From positions 1 through 64,000 of the forward strand of contig JAJDYE010000002.1 in NCBI GenBank assembly GCA_022822905.1: DNA of 64,000 nucleotides, written 5' to 3'. Each line of letters starts with the position of its first letter. Positions within the stretch are counted from its first letter, which is position 1. The stretch is from Acidimicrobiia bacterium (GTDB lineage Bacteria > Actinomycetota > Acidimicrobiia > Acidimicrobiales > Bin134). The position numbers and the translations under genes are program-made. A model generated the notes under the pieces. It did no database searches and was not told the DNA's origin. It was given only the letters and a program-made list of their open reading frames with translations. This document shows, in pieces, positions 51,150 to 59,825 of this stretch.

Positions 51150-53624
51150 GTGCCCGACGAGCCTGATGCGTCCCCAGAGTCTGAAGGGGCGCCTGTCAGT
51201 TCAATTCAGGACATCGACATCCAGACTGAGATGGAGCAGTCGTTTCTGGACTACGCCATGTCGGTCATCACCGCCAGGGCGCTCCCCGATGTGCGAGACG
51301 GGCTCAAACCGGTCCACCGCCGCATTCTCTGGGGCATGTACGACCAGGGGACCCGGCCCAATCGGCCCTATGTGAAGTGCGCTCGGGTAGTGGGCGATGT
51401 CATGGGCAAGTACCACCCCCACGGAGACCAGGCGATCTACGACGCCCTCGTGCGACTGGGCCAGGGGTTCTCGCTGAGGCACCCGCTAATCGACCCCCAC
51501 GGGAACTTCGGGTCTCCCAACGATCCGCCGGCGGCCATGAGGTACACCGAATGCCGCCTTGACGAGTTGGCCATGAGGCTGCTCGACGGCATTGACGAGC
51601 AGACCGTCGATTTCAGCGACAATTTCGATTCCACCGAGCAAGAGCCAGAGGTGCTGCCGTCGCGGTTCCCCAACCTTCTGGTCAACGGCAGCCAGGGCAT
51701 TGCGGTCGGCATGGCCACCAACATCCCGCCTCACAACCTGGGCGAGGTGATCGACGCGGTCAACCACTTGCTGGAAAACCCCGAGGCCACCGACGAGAGC
51801 CTGATGGAATTCGTGAAGGGCCCGGACTTCCCCACCCGAGGCTGCATCATGGGCTTCCAGGGCATCCGCGACGCCTACACCACCGGCCAGGGGGCCATAA
51901 AGGTGCGGGCCTCGGCCGAGATCGTGGAGGACGACTCCAAGACCCGGATCGTGGTCACCGAGATTCCGTATCAGACCAGTGCCGAGATAATTGAGGAAAA
52001 GGTGGCCGATTTGGTGAATCGGCAGGTGATCGACGGTATTCGCCAGATCCACAACGAATCGGCCAAGGGCCAGACCCGGTTGGTGTTCGAGTTGAAGAGG
52101 GACGCTCCGGCCCTGGTGGTTCTCAACAACCTCTACAAGCACTCCCCGCTGCAAAGCACCTTCACGGTGAACATGGTGGCGCTCGCCGACGGGGTGCCTC
52201 GGACGATGACACTGCGAGACTGTCTGGCCGCCTACGCCCGCCACCAGCAGGAGGTGGTGAGCCGTCGGACTCAATTCCGTTTGGACGAGGCTCGGCGACG
52301 GGAGCACATCCTTGAGGGACTCGTGCGGGCGGTGGACATGATCGACGAGATCATTGCCGCCATACGGGCATCGGAGAACCGGGCCGCCGCCCGGGCCACC
52401 CTGATGGGCGAGCAGTTCGAGTTCAGCGAGATCCAGGCCAACCACATCTTGGACCTTCCCCTAGGGCGGCTCACCCAGCTTGGCCGCCAGGAGCTGAACG
52501 ATGAACTCGTTGAGAAGCGGGCGCTCATCGTGGATTTGGAGGCCATTCTGGCTGATGACGCCAAGCTGCGAGCTGTTATTCGAGAGGAGTTGCTAGAAGT
52601 GCGGGATGCCTTCGCCACCGACCGGCGTACTCAGATAATGGCCGATGAGGGCGAGATCGACATCGAGGCCCTGATCGACGACGAGGACTTGATGTTCAGC
52701 CTGAGCGCAGCCGGCTATGTCAAGACGGTGACTCCCGACGAGTTCAGAACGCAGGGGAGAGGCGGCAAAGGGGTCATCGGCGCCAATCTGAAAGACGGCG
52801 ACTACATAGCCTCGCTCATCCACACCACCGCTCACGCGTATTTGATGTTCTTCACCAACATGGGGCGCGTGTATCGCATCAAGGCCCACGAGGTGCCCCG
52901 AACTAGTCGAACCGCCCGGGGTATGGCCATTGTGAACCTGCTGCACTTGGCGCCCGAAGAGACCATCTCCGCGGTGATCGACACCCGGGACTACGAGACG
53001 ATGCGGTTCCTGCTGTTCGTGACTCGCCGGGGGATAGTGAAGCGAACCCGGTTCCTCGAATACGACAAGACCCGGTCCCGGGGGCTCATAGCCATCAATT
53101 TGCGGGAGGACGACGAACTGGTGCGGGTGCTTCCCACCAGCGGAACCGACGACATCTGCCTGGTGAGCGCCTCAGGCAAGCTGATGCGTTTCTCAGAAGA
53201 CGAGGTCCGAGCCATGGGACGACAGGCGGCCGGAGTGTGGGGGATGAGGCTGCGAGGCGACGATGTGGTCGTGGCTGCCAGTGCGGTACAGCCTGGCGAC
53301 GAGATGTTGCTGGTTACCGACCAGGGATACGGCAAGCGGATGCCTTTGGACGAGTTTCGGGCCAAGCATCGCGGTGGCATGGGAATGCGGGCCATGAGGA
53401 TGATGGATGGTCGGGGCACAGTAGTGGCTGCACGGGTGGTGGCTCCGGAGGACGAGGTGTTCATGGTGGCGTCCAACGGGGTGACCATACGAATTCCGGT
53501 ATCTTCGGTTTCGGTGAAAGGACGACAAGCCTCAGGCGTGAGGGTGATGAGCTTGTCCGACGATCAGCTGGTGGCCGCAGTGGCTCCTGTCTTGTCCAGC
53601 TCCGAAGACGAAGACGAGGAGTAG
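51150..53624 (+). CDS. gyrA: DNA gyrase subunit A
   Basis: 824 aa from a GTG start. The breakage-reunion domain has RALPDVRDGLKPVHRRILWG and catalytic Tyr132 in PPAAMRYTECRL. The quinolone-determining region reads KYHPHGDQAIYDALVRLGQG: Gln94 stands at the position of E. coli Ser83, while Asp98 (Asp87) is kept. The GHGNFGS-like segment reads DPHGNFGSPNDPP. The C-terminal domain has beta-pinwheel repeats and the GyrA-box-like TQGRGGKGVIG. The acidic C-terminus ends SSEDEDEE. Confidence 0.95.
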   Translation: MPDEPDASPESEGAPVSSIQDIDIQTEMEQSFLDYAMSVITARALPDVRDGLKPVHRRILWGMYDQGTRPNRPYVKCARVVGDVMGKYHPHGDQAIYDALVRLGQGFSLRHPLIDPHGNFGSPNDPPAAMRYTECRLDELAMRLLDGIDEQTVDFSDNFDSTEQEPEVLPSRFPNLLVNGSQGIAVGMATNIPPHNLGEVIDAVNHLLENPEATDESLMEFVKGPDFPTRGCIMGFQGIRDAYTTGQGAIKVRASAEIVEDDSKTRIVVTEIPYQTSAEIIEEKVADLVNRQVIDGIRQIHNESAKGQTRLVFELKRDAPALVVLNNLYKHSPLQSTFTVNMVALADGVPRTMTLRDCLAAYARHQQEVVSRRTQFRLDEARRREHILEGLVRAVDMIDEIIAAIRASENRAAARATLMGEQFEFSEIQANHILDLPLGRLTQLGRQELNDELVEKRALIVDLEAILADDAKLRAVIREELLEVRDAFATDRRTQIMADEGEIDIEALIDDEDLMFSLSAAGYVKTVTPDEFRTQGRGGKGVIGANLKDGDYIASLIHTTAHAYLMFFTNMGRVYRIKAHEVPRTSRTARGMAIVNLLHLAPEETISAVIDTRDYETMRFLLFVTRRGIVKRTRFLEYDKTRSRGLIAINLREDDELVRVLPTSGTDDICLVSASGKLMRFSEDEVRAMGRQAAGVWGMRLRGDDVVVAASAVQPGDEMLLVTDQGYGKRMPLDEFRAKHRGGMGMRAMRMMDGRGTVVAARVVAPEDEVFMVASNGVTIRIPVSSVSVKGRQASGVRVMSLSDDQLVAAVAPVLSSSEDEDEE

Positions 53625-53673
53625 CCTCCTACTCGCCGAAGCTTCCCCCCAGACATGACAGCGGAGAAGTGCG

Positions 53674-54039
53674 ATGGACGAGAGGGGATCGATTTCGGTG
53701 TTGGGCGTTGGAGTGCTGACGGTGATCGGGATGGCAATCCTGCTGTTGGGCCAACTCGGCGCTGACGGGGTTCGCCGGGCTCGGGCGACAGCGATCGCCG
53801 ATACGGTGGCAATGGCCGCGGCGGCCGACCCTCAGGCTGCTCGAGCCACCGCGGCGGCCAACCGGGCGACGCTGGTTTCGATGGTGCAAGAGGGCTTCGA
53901 AACCGAGGTGGTCGTGCGCCGCGACGGTTCACTGGCGACAGCCAGAGCAGAGTTCCGACCAATCGGGTGGTGGTGCCAATTAATTGACACCAGCGATCCC
54001 TTACACTTCGGGGCGTGTCCATCGACCCCGGTCGGGTGA
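53674..54039 (+). CDS. TadE-like pseudopilin, isolated from the Tad operon
   Basis: 121 aa. It starts MDERGSISVLGVGVLTVIGM, a TadE-type anchor, then GADGVRRARATAIADTVAMAAAADPQAARATAAANRA. These match the small TadE-like helicase/secretion-neighbourhood proteins of actinobacteria. It lies between gyrA and the DUF3566 gene, 20 kb away from the Tad locus. It overlaps the DUF3566 gene by 25 bp, so it is probably co-translated with it. Function is unknown. Confidence 0.6.
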   Translation: MDERGSISVLGVGVLTVIGMAILLLGQLGADGVRRARATAIADTVAMAAAADPQAARATAAANRATLVSMVQEGFETEVVVRRDGSLATARAEFRPIGWWCQLIDTSDPLHFGACPSTPVG

Positions 54040-54548
54040 GCGACCCCTCTGCCGCACCGTTGCCCAGCCAGGCAGTGGCGCGCCAACCGGTCAAGGTGAC
54101 CCCGAGGGAGTACCGGAGGGCTGTGCGATTGCAGGCCCGCAAGGTGCGCCGGGTGATCCGGCACATCGAGCCCTGGTCGGTGTTGAAGATCTCGTTGATC
54201 TTCTACATGTGCCTCTGGGTGATCGTGATGCTGGCCGGCGTGATGCTGTGGAGCATTGCGGTGGGCTCGGGCACCGTAGACGACACCGAGTCGTTCATCG
54301 AGGAGCTGTTCGCCCTGCAAGAGTTCAAGTTCAACGCCAGCCAGATATTCCGCGGCTTCGCCATAGGCGGGTTGGTGTTGGTGGTGGCGGGCACGTTTTT
54401 CAACGTTTTGCTGTGTGTGCTGTTCAACCTCATCAGTGACCTGACCGGCGGAATGAGGGTCACAGTCATCGAGGAGGAGACAGCTCGGCAACGGCCCCGG
54501 ACTCGGCCTCGCCGATTTCGTTGGCCTGCCTGGAACCCCCGTAAGTAG
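54015..54548 (+). CDS. DUF3566 membrane protein (Rv0007-like)
   Basis: 177 aa from GTG 54015. A Pro-rich N-terminus is followed by a basic segment (YRRAVRLQARKVRRVIRHIEP) and two membrane helices (LKISLIFYMCLWVIVMLAGV and GLVLVVAGTFFNVLLCVLFN) with VDDTESFIEELF between them. This matches DUF3566, always downstream of gyrA in actinobacteria. In mycobacteria the homologue is linked to cell-pole and wall functions. It ends before tRNA-Ile. Confidence 0.88.
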   Translation: MSIDPGRVSDPSAAPLPSQAVARQPVKVTPREYRRAVRLQARKVRRVIRHIEPWSVLKISLIFYMCLWVIVMLAGVMLWSIAVGSGTVDDTESFIEELFALQEFKFNASQIFRGFAIGGLVLVVAGTFFNVLLCVLFNLISDLTGGMRVTVIEEETARQRPRTRPRRFRWPAWNPRK

Positions 54549-54570
54549 GCTGTCCACTCGGTTTGGCATT

Positions 54571-54644
<74 letters not shown>

Positions 54645-54689
54645 CGTTGATGACTTTCCCCGGTTGCACCGTTGAGGGGGTTCGTTAGG

Positions 54690-54830
54690 ATGGGTGTCGT
54701 GAAGATTCTGCGAAGAGCGCTGGTTGCTCTGGCAGGGGCGGCTGCCATCGCTGCCATCTTGCGTGCCCGGGGAACCGGGGGCGTCGCGCCTCAGTCGGGC
54801 GGCTGGCGCCAGATCAGCGGCAGCAGCTGA
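54690..54830 (+). CDS. Small membrane peptide, DLW-39-like by position
   Basis: 46 aa from ATG 54690 (or 43 aa from GTG 54699). A hydrophobic stretch (LRRALVALAGAAAIAAILRA) is followed by a short polar tail ending in WRQISGSS. In actinobacteria a ~40-residue DLW-39 family peptide sits in this same place after gyrA, DUF3566 and tRNA-Ile. Here the C-terminal Asp-Leu-Trp is not seen, though a Trp is present near the end. The family call rests on position and shape. Confidence 0.45.
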   Translation: MGVVKILRRALVALAGAAAIAAILRARGTGGVAPQSGGWRQISGSS

Positions 54831-54890
54831 CTCTGAACTGCTCTATCTGAGCCGTATGGTGACCCTCATTCCGCCGGTCGGATAACTGAT

Positions 54891-55865
54891 ATGGACATCT
54901 TGATAGTTGGCGCGGGCGTGGTCGGCGCCGGGGTGGTGAATCACTTGGTTGGCTCGCCTTCGACCCCCGTCAGTCGGCTGGCTGTGATCGACCGAAATCC
55001 CGATCGGGCCTGGCACTTGGCCGAGAAACATGGGCCTCCGGTGACCGTGGGAAGTTTGGATGATGCGGCCGATGTGGTGGTTCTGGCTACCGCGTCAGGC
55101 ACCCAGGCCCGACTGGCGCGTCGGCTTCTCAACCAGGGGCGGGTGGTGCTGGCCACCTCTGACTCGGTTTCTGATGTGAGGCGGATGCTGGGCATGAATG
55201 GCGCGGTTCGACAACAGGGCTCGCTGGTGGTTGCCGGAGTGGGCATGGCCCCCGGGCTGAGCGATGTGCTCGCCGTTCGAGCGGCCGCGGAGCTCGAACG
55301 GGTGACCGAGGTTCACGTCGCCAAGTTCGGCACTGGGGGGCCGGATTGCGCCCGGCAGCATCACCGGGCATTGAGCTCTCTGGCGTTGGAATGGCGGGGT
55401 GGTTGGAAGCAGCGGCCGGGCGGCTCGGGGCGGGAGCTCTGCTGGTTTCCAAGCCCGGTGGACGCGGCGGACTGCTATCGGGCCGCATTGCCCGATCCGA
55501 TGCTGCTGGTTCGGAAGTTCAGCAGGGCGGATCGGATCACGGCCCGCATGGCAGCCACTCGGAGGGATCGCTTTTCCTCTTGGTTGCCGATGCTGCGGCC
55601 CCCGCATCCGGAGGGGAAGCTGGGTGCTGTGCGCGTGGAGGTGCGGGGGCAGAGAGACGGTGCTTGGGCGGGGCGGATTCTGGGGGCTTCAGGGGCGCCG
55701 GGGTTTGTGGCTTCGTCGGTTGTGGTGAGCGCTCTGGAGTCGATCGGGTCGGGAAAGGTTGATGGGACTGGCGTGGTGGGGTTGTCGGAGATTGTGGACG
55801 CGGCTGAGTTTCTAGGAGTGCTGGAAGGGCAAGGGGTGGTCTGTGAGGAGTTTGCCGGGGCCTAG
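54891..55865 (+). CDS. Saccharopine dehydrogenase-like NAD(P)-binding protein
   Basis: 324 aa. The Rossmann motif GAGVVGAGVVNHLV starts the protein (MDILIVGAGVVGAG), followed by VIDRNPDRAWHLAEK and VVVLATASGTQARLARRLLNQG, as in saccharopine dehydrogenase-like reductases. GVGMAPGLSDVLAVRAAAEL is a typical conserved segment. Substrate unknown. The codons become markedly G-rich toward the 3' end. Its stop shares CTAG with the convergent phosphatase gene. Confidence 0.7.
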   Translation: MDILIVGAGVVGAGVVNHLVGSPSTPVSRLAVIDRNPDRAWHLAEKHGPPVTVGSLDDAADVVVLATASGTQARLARRLLNQGRVVLATSDSVSDVRRMLGMNGAVRQQGSLVVAGVGMAPGLSDVLAVRAAAELERVTEVHVAKFGTGGPDCARQHHRALSSLALEWRGGWKQRPGGSGRELCWFPSPVDAADCYRAALPDPMLLVRKFSRADRITARMAATRRDRFSSWLPMLRPPHPEGKLGAVRVEVRGQRDGAWAGRILGASGAPGFVASSVVVSALESIGSGKVDGTGVVGLSEIVDAAEFLGVLEGQGVVCEEFAGA

Positions 55866-56650
55866 CCGTTGTTGAGGAGAACGCGGAGTTCTTCGTGGAA
55901 GTGTCCGTTGGTGGCCAGCCAGTCACCGGCGGATGGGGTGCTGGTGCCGTTCCATTGGGTGATTTGGCCACCGGCTTCGGGGATGATTACCAGCATGGGG
56001 GCGATGTCCCAAAGATTGAGACCGGGGTCGATCATGGCGTCGACGCGACCGGTGGCTACCAGCACGTAGCCGTAGCCGTCGCCCCAGGTGCGCACTCGGA
56101 GACCTGTTCGGCTCTCTCGGTCGCGGGTTCGCCTGACTCGATCGAAGGCGCCTTCGGGCCACCATTCAGTTCCAGATGTGCTCAAGTACGACCGACTTAG
56201 CTCGGTTTGGGCGCTCACTTGGCAGCGGCGGCCGTTGTGGTGGCAACCCAAGCTTCGACCGGCCCATACCGCTTCGTCCAGGCCGGGCACGGCCGCCACT
56301 CCGATGGCCGGGCCGTGCTGGTCGATCAAGGCCAGCAAAGTGGTGTACAGAGGCACGCCGCGGACGAAGCTGCGGGTGCCGTCGATAGGGTCGATGACCC
56401 AAGTTCGCCCCGAGGTGCCCTGCTCTTCGGGGTATTCCTCTCCGATCACCGCATCGTCGGGGAACCTCTTGGCCAAAGCCTCTCGGAGGAAGGCCTCCGC
56501 GGCTTTGTCGGCTTCGGTTACCGGTGACCCGTCGTCCTTGCGTAGCACCGACAGCTCATGGTCGGAGAACCACCGCAGCGTTAGCCGTCCGGCTTCTCGG
56601 GCCAGCTCAACGGCCTCGGTCAGCAACTCGGCATCGGCCGACTCGGTCAT
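55862..56650 (-). CDS. hisN: Inositol monophosphatase-family phosphatase, probably histidinol-phosphatase
   Basis: 262 aa. Magnesium-dependent phosphatase with GEEYPEEQGTSGRTWVIDPIDGTRSFVRG and the second motif NLWDIAPMLVIIPEAGGQIT. The size and the TRSFVRG variant fit actinobacterial HisN proteins that complete histidine synthesis, but other inositol-phosphatase-like substrates cannot be excluded. The start overlaps the CoA-transferase stop (ATGA). Confidence 0.8.
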   Translation of the reverse strand: MTESADAELLTEAVELAREAGRLTLRWFSDHELSVLRKDDGSPVTEADKAAEAFLREALAKRFPDDAVIGEEYPEEQGTSGRTWVIDPIDGTRSFVRGVPLYTTLLALIDQHGPAIGVAAVPGLDEAVWAGRSLGCHHNGRRCQVSAQTELSRSYLSTSGTEWWPEGAFDRVRRTRDRESRTGLRVRTWGDGYGYVLVATGRVDAMIDPGLNLWDIAPMLVIIPEAGGQITQWNGTSTPSAGDWLATNGHFHEELRVLLNNG

Positions 56651-57879
56651 CCCAAGATGCCTTGGTCCCGCAGTGAAGCCAGTCGGTCGTCGTCCAATCC
56701 CAACACCTCGCTGAGCACTTCGTCGGTTTGCTGGCCGACGGTGGGGGCGTGGGTGGGGACGGGAAGCTCCTCGTCGAAGAACTTGACGGGAAGGGGCAGC
56801 TGCTCGCAACCCACCTGCTCGGTGGTGAACAGCGGAAGGCGGTCTTGGAACTGCGGGTCGTCGACCACGTTCTTGGCGTTGTTCACCGGGGCGATGGGCG
56901 TGTTCACCCGGTCGCCGAACTCCAGCCATTCGGCGCTGGTCTTGGTGCGGAAGATGTCCCGCAGCTCCCGCTGCATCTCAAGGTTACCCCGAGCGTGGTC
57001 GGCGTACTTCGATCCCGGCCAGCGGTCGAACAGGTCCATGCGGTCTAGGGCTTCGCAGAAGTTCTTCCAAAACGCCTGCTCAGAGGCCATGAACAGCACG
57101 TGGCCGTCGGACGACTCGTACATCTGATACCGGACGCCCTCCCACATGCCGGCCAGGCCGGGGGCCCGGCGTTCATAGTCGTCCGACGGGTTGCCGGTTA
57201 CCTCGTCTTCGGGTCGCTCGTAGGCCTTCCAGGTTTCGATGCGGTACCAGTCCATGTAGGCGGCCGCGTCGGACTGAGCCAGCTCGAGCCGACAGCCCTC
57301 GCCGGTGTCCCGAGCCCGAATGATCCCGGCACACACCGCGAGCGCGCCAATGAGGGGGGCGATGTTGATGCCTATGTTGGGCATCTCCGGGATGCGGCAA
57401 AAGCCGTCGTCGTCATAGGCGGGGGGTATCAGACCGGCCCAGGTGTCATAGGCGATGCCGTGGCTGGGCATGTCCTTGTACGGGCCGGTCATCCCGTAGC
57501 CGCTGATGGTGGCGAACACGATCTGGGGGTTGACTTCCTTCAGCTGCTCATAGCCCAAACCCCGCCGTTCCAGGGCGCCGGGCCTCATGGCCTCCACCAC
57601 CGCGTCGGCATTGCGAGCCAGATCCAGATAAAGCTCCACGCCCTCGGGTTGGCGCAGATCGAGCACGATGCTGCGTTTGCCCCGATGGGTGTGCAAATGC
57701 AGCAACGACACCCCGTTGACGATGGGCCAGGTCATTTGGCGGATGTAGTCGCCTTGCGGGGGTTCGACCTTGATGACATCGGCGCCCATGTCGGACAGGA
57801 AGGTGGTCAAGAATCCGGGGCCGAGCAATGAGCTCTCGATCACCCGGACACCAGCGAGAGGGGGTAATGGGTGGCTCAT
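56647..57879 (-). CDS. Family III (CaiB/BaiF) acyl-CoA transferase
   Basis: 410 aa from ATG 57879. N-terminal LAGVRVIESSLLGPGFLTTFLSDMGADVIKVEPP, then GKRSIVLDLRQPEG, DAVVEAMRPGALERRGLGYEQL and ISGYGMTGPYKDM fit the family that moves CoA between carboxylic acids. The catalytic Asp expected after the RPG region is in the LELAQSDAAAYMDW segment. It is in the minus-strand run with SDR and MaoC genes, pointing to acyl-CoA breakdown. Confidence 0.9.
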   Translation of the reverse strand: MSHPLPPLAGVRVIESSLLGPGFLTTFLSDMGADVIKVEPPQGDYIRQMTWPIVNGVSLLHLHTHRGKRSIVLDLRQPEGVELYLDLARNADAVVEAMRPGALERRGLGYEQLKEVNPQIVFATISGYGMTGPYKDMPSHGIAYDTWAGLIPPAYDDDGFCRIPEMPNIGINIAPLIGALAVCAGIIRARDTGEGCRLELAQSDAAAYMDWYRIETWKAYERPEDEVTGNPSDDYERRAPGLAGMWEGVRYQMYESSDGHVLFMASEQAFWKNFCEALDRMDLFDRWPGSKYADHARGNLEMQRELRDIFRTKTSAEWLEFGDRVNTPIAPVNNAKNVVDDPQFQDRLPLFTTEQVGCEQLPLPVKFFDEELPVPTHAPTVGQQTDEVLSEVLGLDDDRLASLRDQGILG

Positions 57880-57931
57880 GGTTGCGTACCTCGTTTGATC
57901 GGGAGAAGGCGGTGGACGGCTGCCGGGCAGG

Positions 57932-58645
57932 TCATGTCTGCATACCTCCGTCGACTCGGAGAACGATGCCGTTGCAGTAACTGGCATCATCGCTGGCCAA
58001 AAAGGCGAACGCTGCGGCCAGCTCAAAGGGTTGGGCTGGGCGGTGGAAGGGGAGGATGCGGTCCATGATGGTGAGGTCGACGCCTTCCGGTACGGTGAAC
58101 TGCCCGGCGATCGGGGTCTCAACACCCCCGGGGGCGATGCAGTTGACCCGGATTCCCGACCGCCCGTTGGTGATGGCCATGGTCTGGGTGAGGGCGATCA
58201 CCCCGCCTTTGGAGGCCGAGTAGACGGAACTCCACGGCTGGGCGTTGGTGCCGGCGGTGGAGGCGGTGTTGACGATGTTGCCCTCGGACTCGAGCAAGTG
58301 GGGCAAGCAGGTCTGGGACATGAAGAACGTACCGGTGAGGTTCACGCCGATCACCCGGTTCCATGCCTCCGGGGTCTCGTCCTCATCACGGGCGAAATGG
58401 CCGATGCCGGCGATGTTGCACAGCACGTCGATGCGGCCGTAGGCGTCCACTATCTGAGCAACGGTGGGAGCAATGGCGTCGAGGTCGAGCAGGTCGAGTT
58501 GGATGGCCAGGTCAACGTCATCAACCGGGTCTCGGTCGATGCCCACCACGGTGCCGCCCTCAGAGCGCAGGCGGTCGGCGGTGGCCCTTCCGATGCCGGA
58601 TGCCGCGCCGGTGACTATGGCGATCTTGTCTTCAAATCGGTTCAT
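57932..58645 (-). CDS. Short-chain dehydrogenase/reductase
   Basis: 237 aa from ATG 58645 (NRFEDKIAIVTGAASGIGRATADRL). Cofactor motif TGAASGIG, NIAGIG, and the catalytic Ser/Tyr/Lys in NTASTAGTNAQPWSSVYSASKGG. Oxidises or reduces a hydroxy/keto group with NAD(P). The C-terminus FLASDDASYCNGIVLRVDGG is typical. Lies between MaoC and the CoA-transferase, so a hydroxyacyl-CoA substrate is likely but inferred. Confidence 0.92.
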   Translation of the reverse strand: MNRFEDKIAIVTGAASGIGRATADRLRSEGGTVVGIDRDPVDDVDLAIQLDLLDLDAIAPTVAQIVDAYGRIDVLCNIAGIGHFARDEDETPEAWNRVIGVNLTGTFFMSQTCLPHLLESEGNIVNTASTAGTNAQPWSSVYSASKGGVIALTQTMAITNGRSGIRVNCIAPGGVETPIAGQFTVPEGVDLTIMDRILPFHRPAQPFELAAAFAFLASDDASYCNGIVLRVDGGMQT

Positions 58646-58659
58646 GCCCAAAGCATGGC

Positions 58660-59145
58660 CTATTGAGGCGGTCGGCGATGCATCAGAGCAGTGCGAACGG
58701 CCCGACAAACGAGGGTTTCTGAGGCCGTGCAGTAGGCCCGGTGCTCTAGGGTCACCACGCCCTGAGTGGGGCGGGACTCGGATTGGCGGGCGTCCAGCAC
58801 CTCGGTTTCCACCCGGATGGTATCGCCGGCGAACACCGGGGCGCCGAAAGAGACCTCCTGGAAGCCCAGATTGGCCACGGTGGTGCCCATCGTTGTCTCG
58901 TGGACGCTGATGCCCACCGTCAATCCTAGAGTGAGCAGGGAGTTCACCAACGGCTTCCCGAATTCGGTGCCAGATGCGTAATCGGCGTCGAGATGGATGG
59001 GGGCCGGGTTCATGGTCATGGTGGTGAAGGCCACATTGTCGGCTTCGGTGATCGTGCGGCGAATGGCGTGATGGACAACCAGTCCGGGGGTCAATTCCTC
59101 AAACCACAGTCCGGTGACCGGTCGAGGAATCTGTTTGTCTGTCAC
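58660..59145 (-). CDS. MaoC-like (R)-hydratase
   Basis: 161 aa from a GTG start. Hot-dog fold hydratase: [21 protein letters not shown], then [30 protein letters not shown] with the catalytic Asp/His region, and [21 protein letters not shown]. It adds water across an enoyl-CoA double bond. It is followed 14 bp later by the SDR gene, so the pair could do hydration and oxidation in turn. Confidence 0.88.
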   Translation of the reverse strand: MTDKQIPRPVTGLWFEELTPGLVVHHAIRRTITEADNVAFTTMTMNPAPIHLDADYASGTEFGKPLVNSLLTLGLTVGISVHETTMGTTVANLGFQEVSFGAPVFAGDTIRVETEVLDARQSESRPTQGVVTLEHRAYCTASETLVCRAVRTALMHRRPPQ

Positions 59146-59154
59146 AGTGGCAAA

Positions 59155-59799
59155 TTACTGGCCCGTGCGTTGAGGCGCCGTCATGGCCGCACTCCGAGAG
59201 GGTGCCTCAATGATCCCGGTCAACATGTCCACCAGATTGGCGGCATACACGTGGTCTTGAGTGGCCAAGGGATCGCCTGCTTCGATGCGCCGGGCCCGTT
59301 CGGCCAATGAAGCGGTCATCAGCTGGATCATGCCCAGAACCCGCTCGTCTCGCTGGGCTTTGTCGGTGGCCGATGAGCGGTCTCGCAACAGCCTCAAGAT
59401 GGCGTTGAGGTTTGCCGGCACATGGGTGGGATCGAAATCCCAGCGACTGAAGTCTGCGCTGAGCTGGGCCACGATCCGCAGGTAGCACCGACCGCTGTCG
59501 GTGGCCAACCGGTGGGTGAGAGGCTGAACCAGCGCTTCGATGAGCGCGGGAGTGTGGTCGTCATCCAACGAAGCCCACACCTCACCCCGGTCTTGGTCGA
59601 TGGGCTCACCGTGCTCTCGCAAGATGGCGTCGAGCACTCCGCTACGGGATCCGAAGTGATAGGAGAGCGCCGAGCTGTTCTTTTGCCCAGCGGCGGCCAC
59701 GATGTCTTGAACCCGCACCCTCCAGATGCCCTGCTCGGCGAACAGGCGCTCGGCTTCGGCGATCAGTCGGGCTCGGGTTTCGGTGGCGTCGCGGGGCAC
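59155..59799 (-). CDS. TetR-family transcriptional regulator
   Basis: 214 aa. N-terminal HTH: TRARLIAEAERLFAEQGIWRVRVQDIVAAAGQKNSSALSYHFGSR, the TetR signature. The C-terminal ligand domain is longer and helical. It lies between the luciferase-like oxidoreductase and MaoC genes, and the perfect palindrome at 61088-61110 upstream of the oxidoreductase is the best candidate for its operator. A CoA-thioester or related metabolite as ligand is an inference. Confidence 0.92.
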   Translation of the reverse strand: MPRDATETRARLIAEAERLFAEQGIWRVRVQDIVAAAGQKNSSALSYHFGSRSGVLDAILREHGEPIDQDRGEVWASLDDDHTPALIEALVQPLTHRLATDSGRCYLRIVAQLSADFSRWDFDPTHVPANLNAILRLLRDRSSATDKAQRDERVLGMIQLMTASLAERARRIEAGDPLATQDHVYAANLVDMLTGIIEAPSRSAAMTAPQRTGQ

Positions 59800-59825
59800 A
59801 GCCGCTGCTCCTCGAGTCGGCTGGG

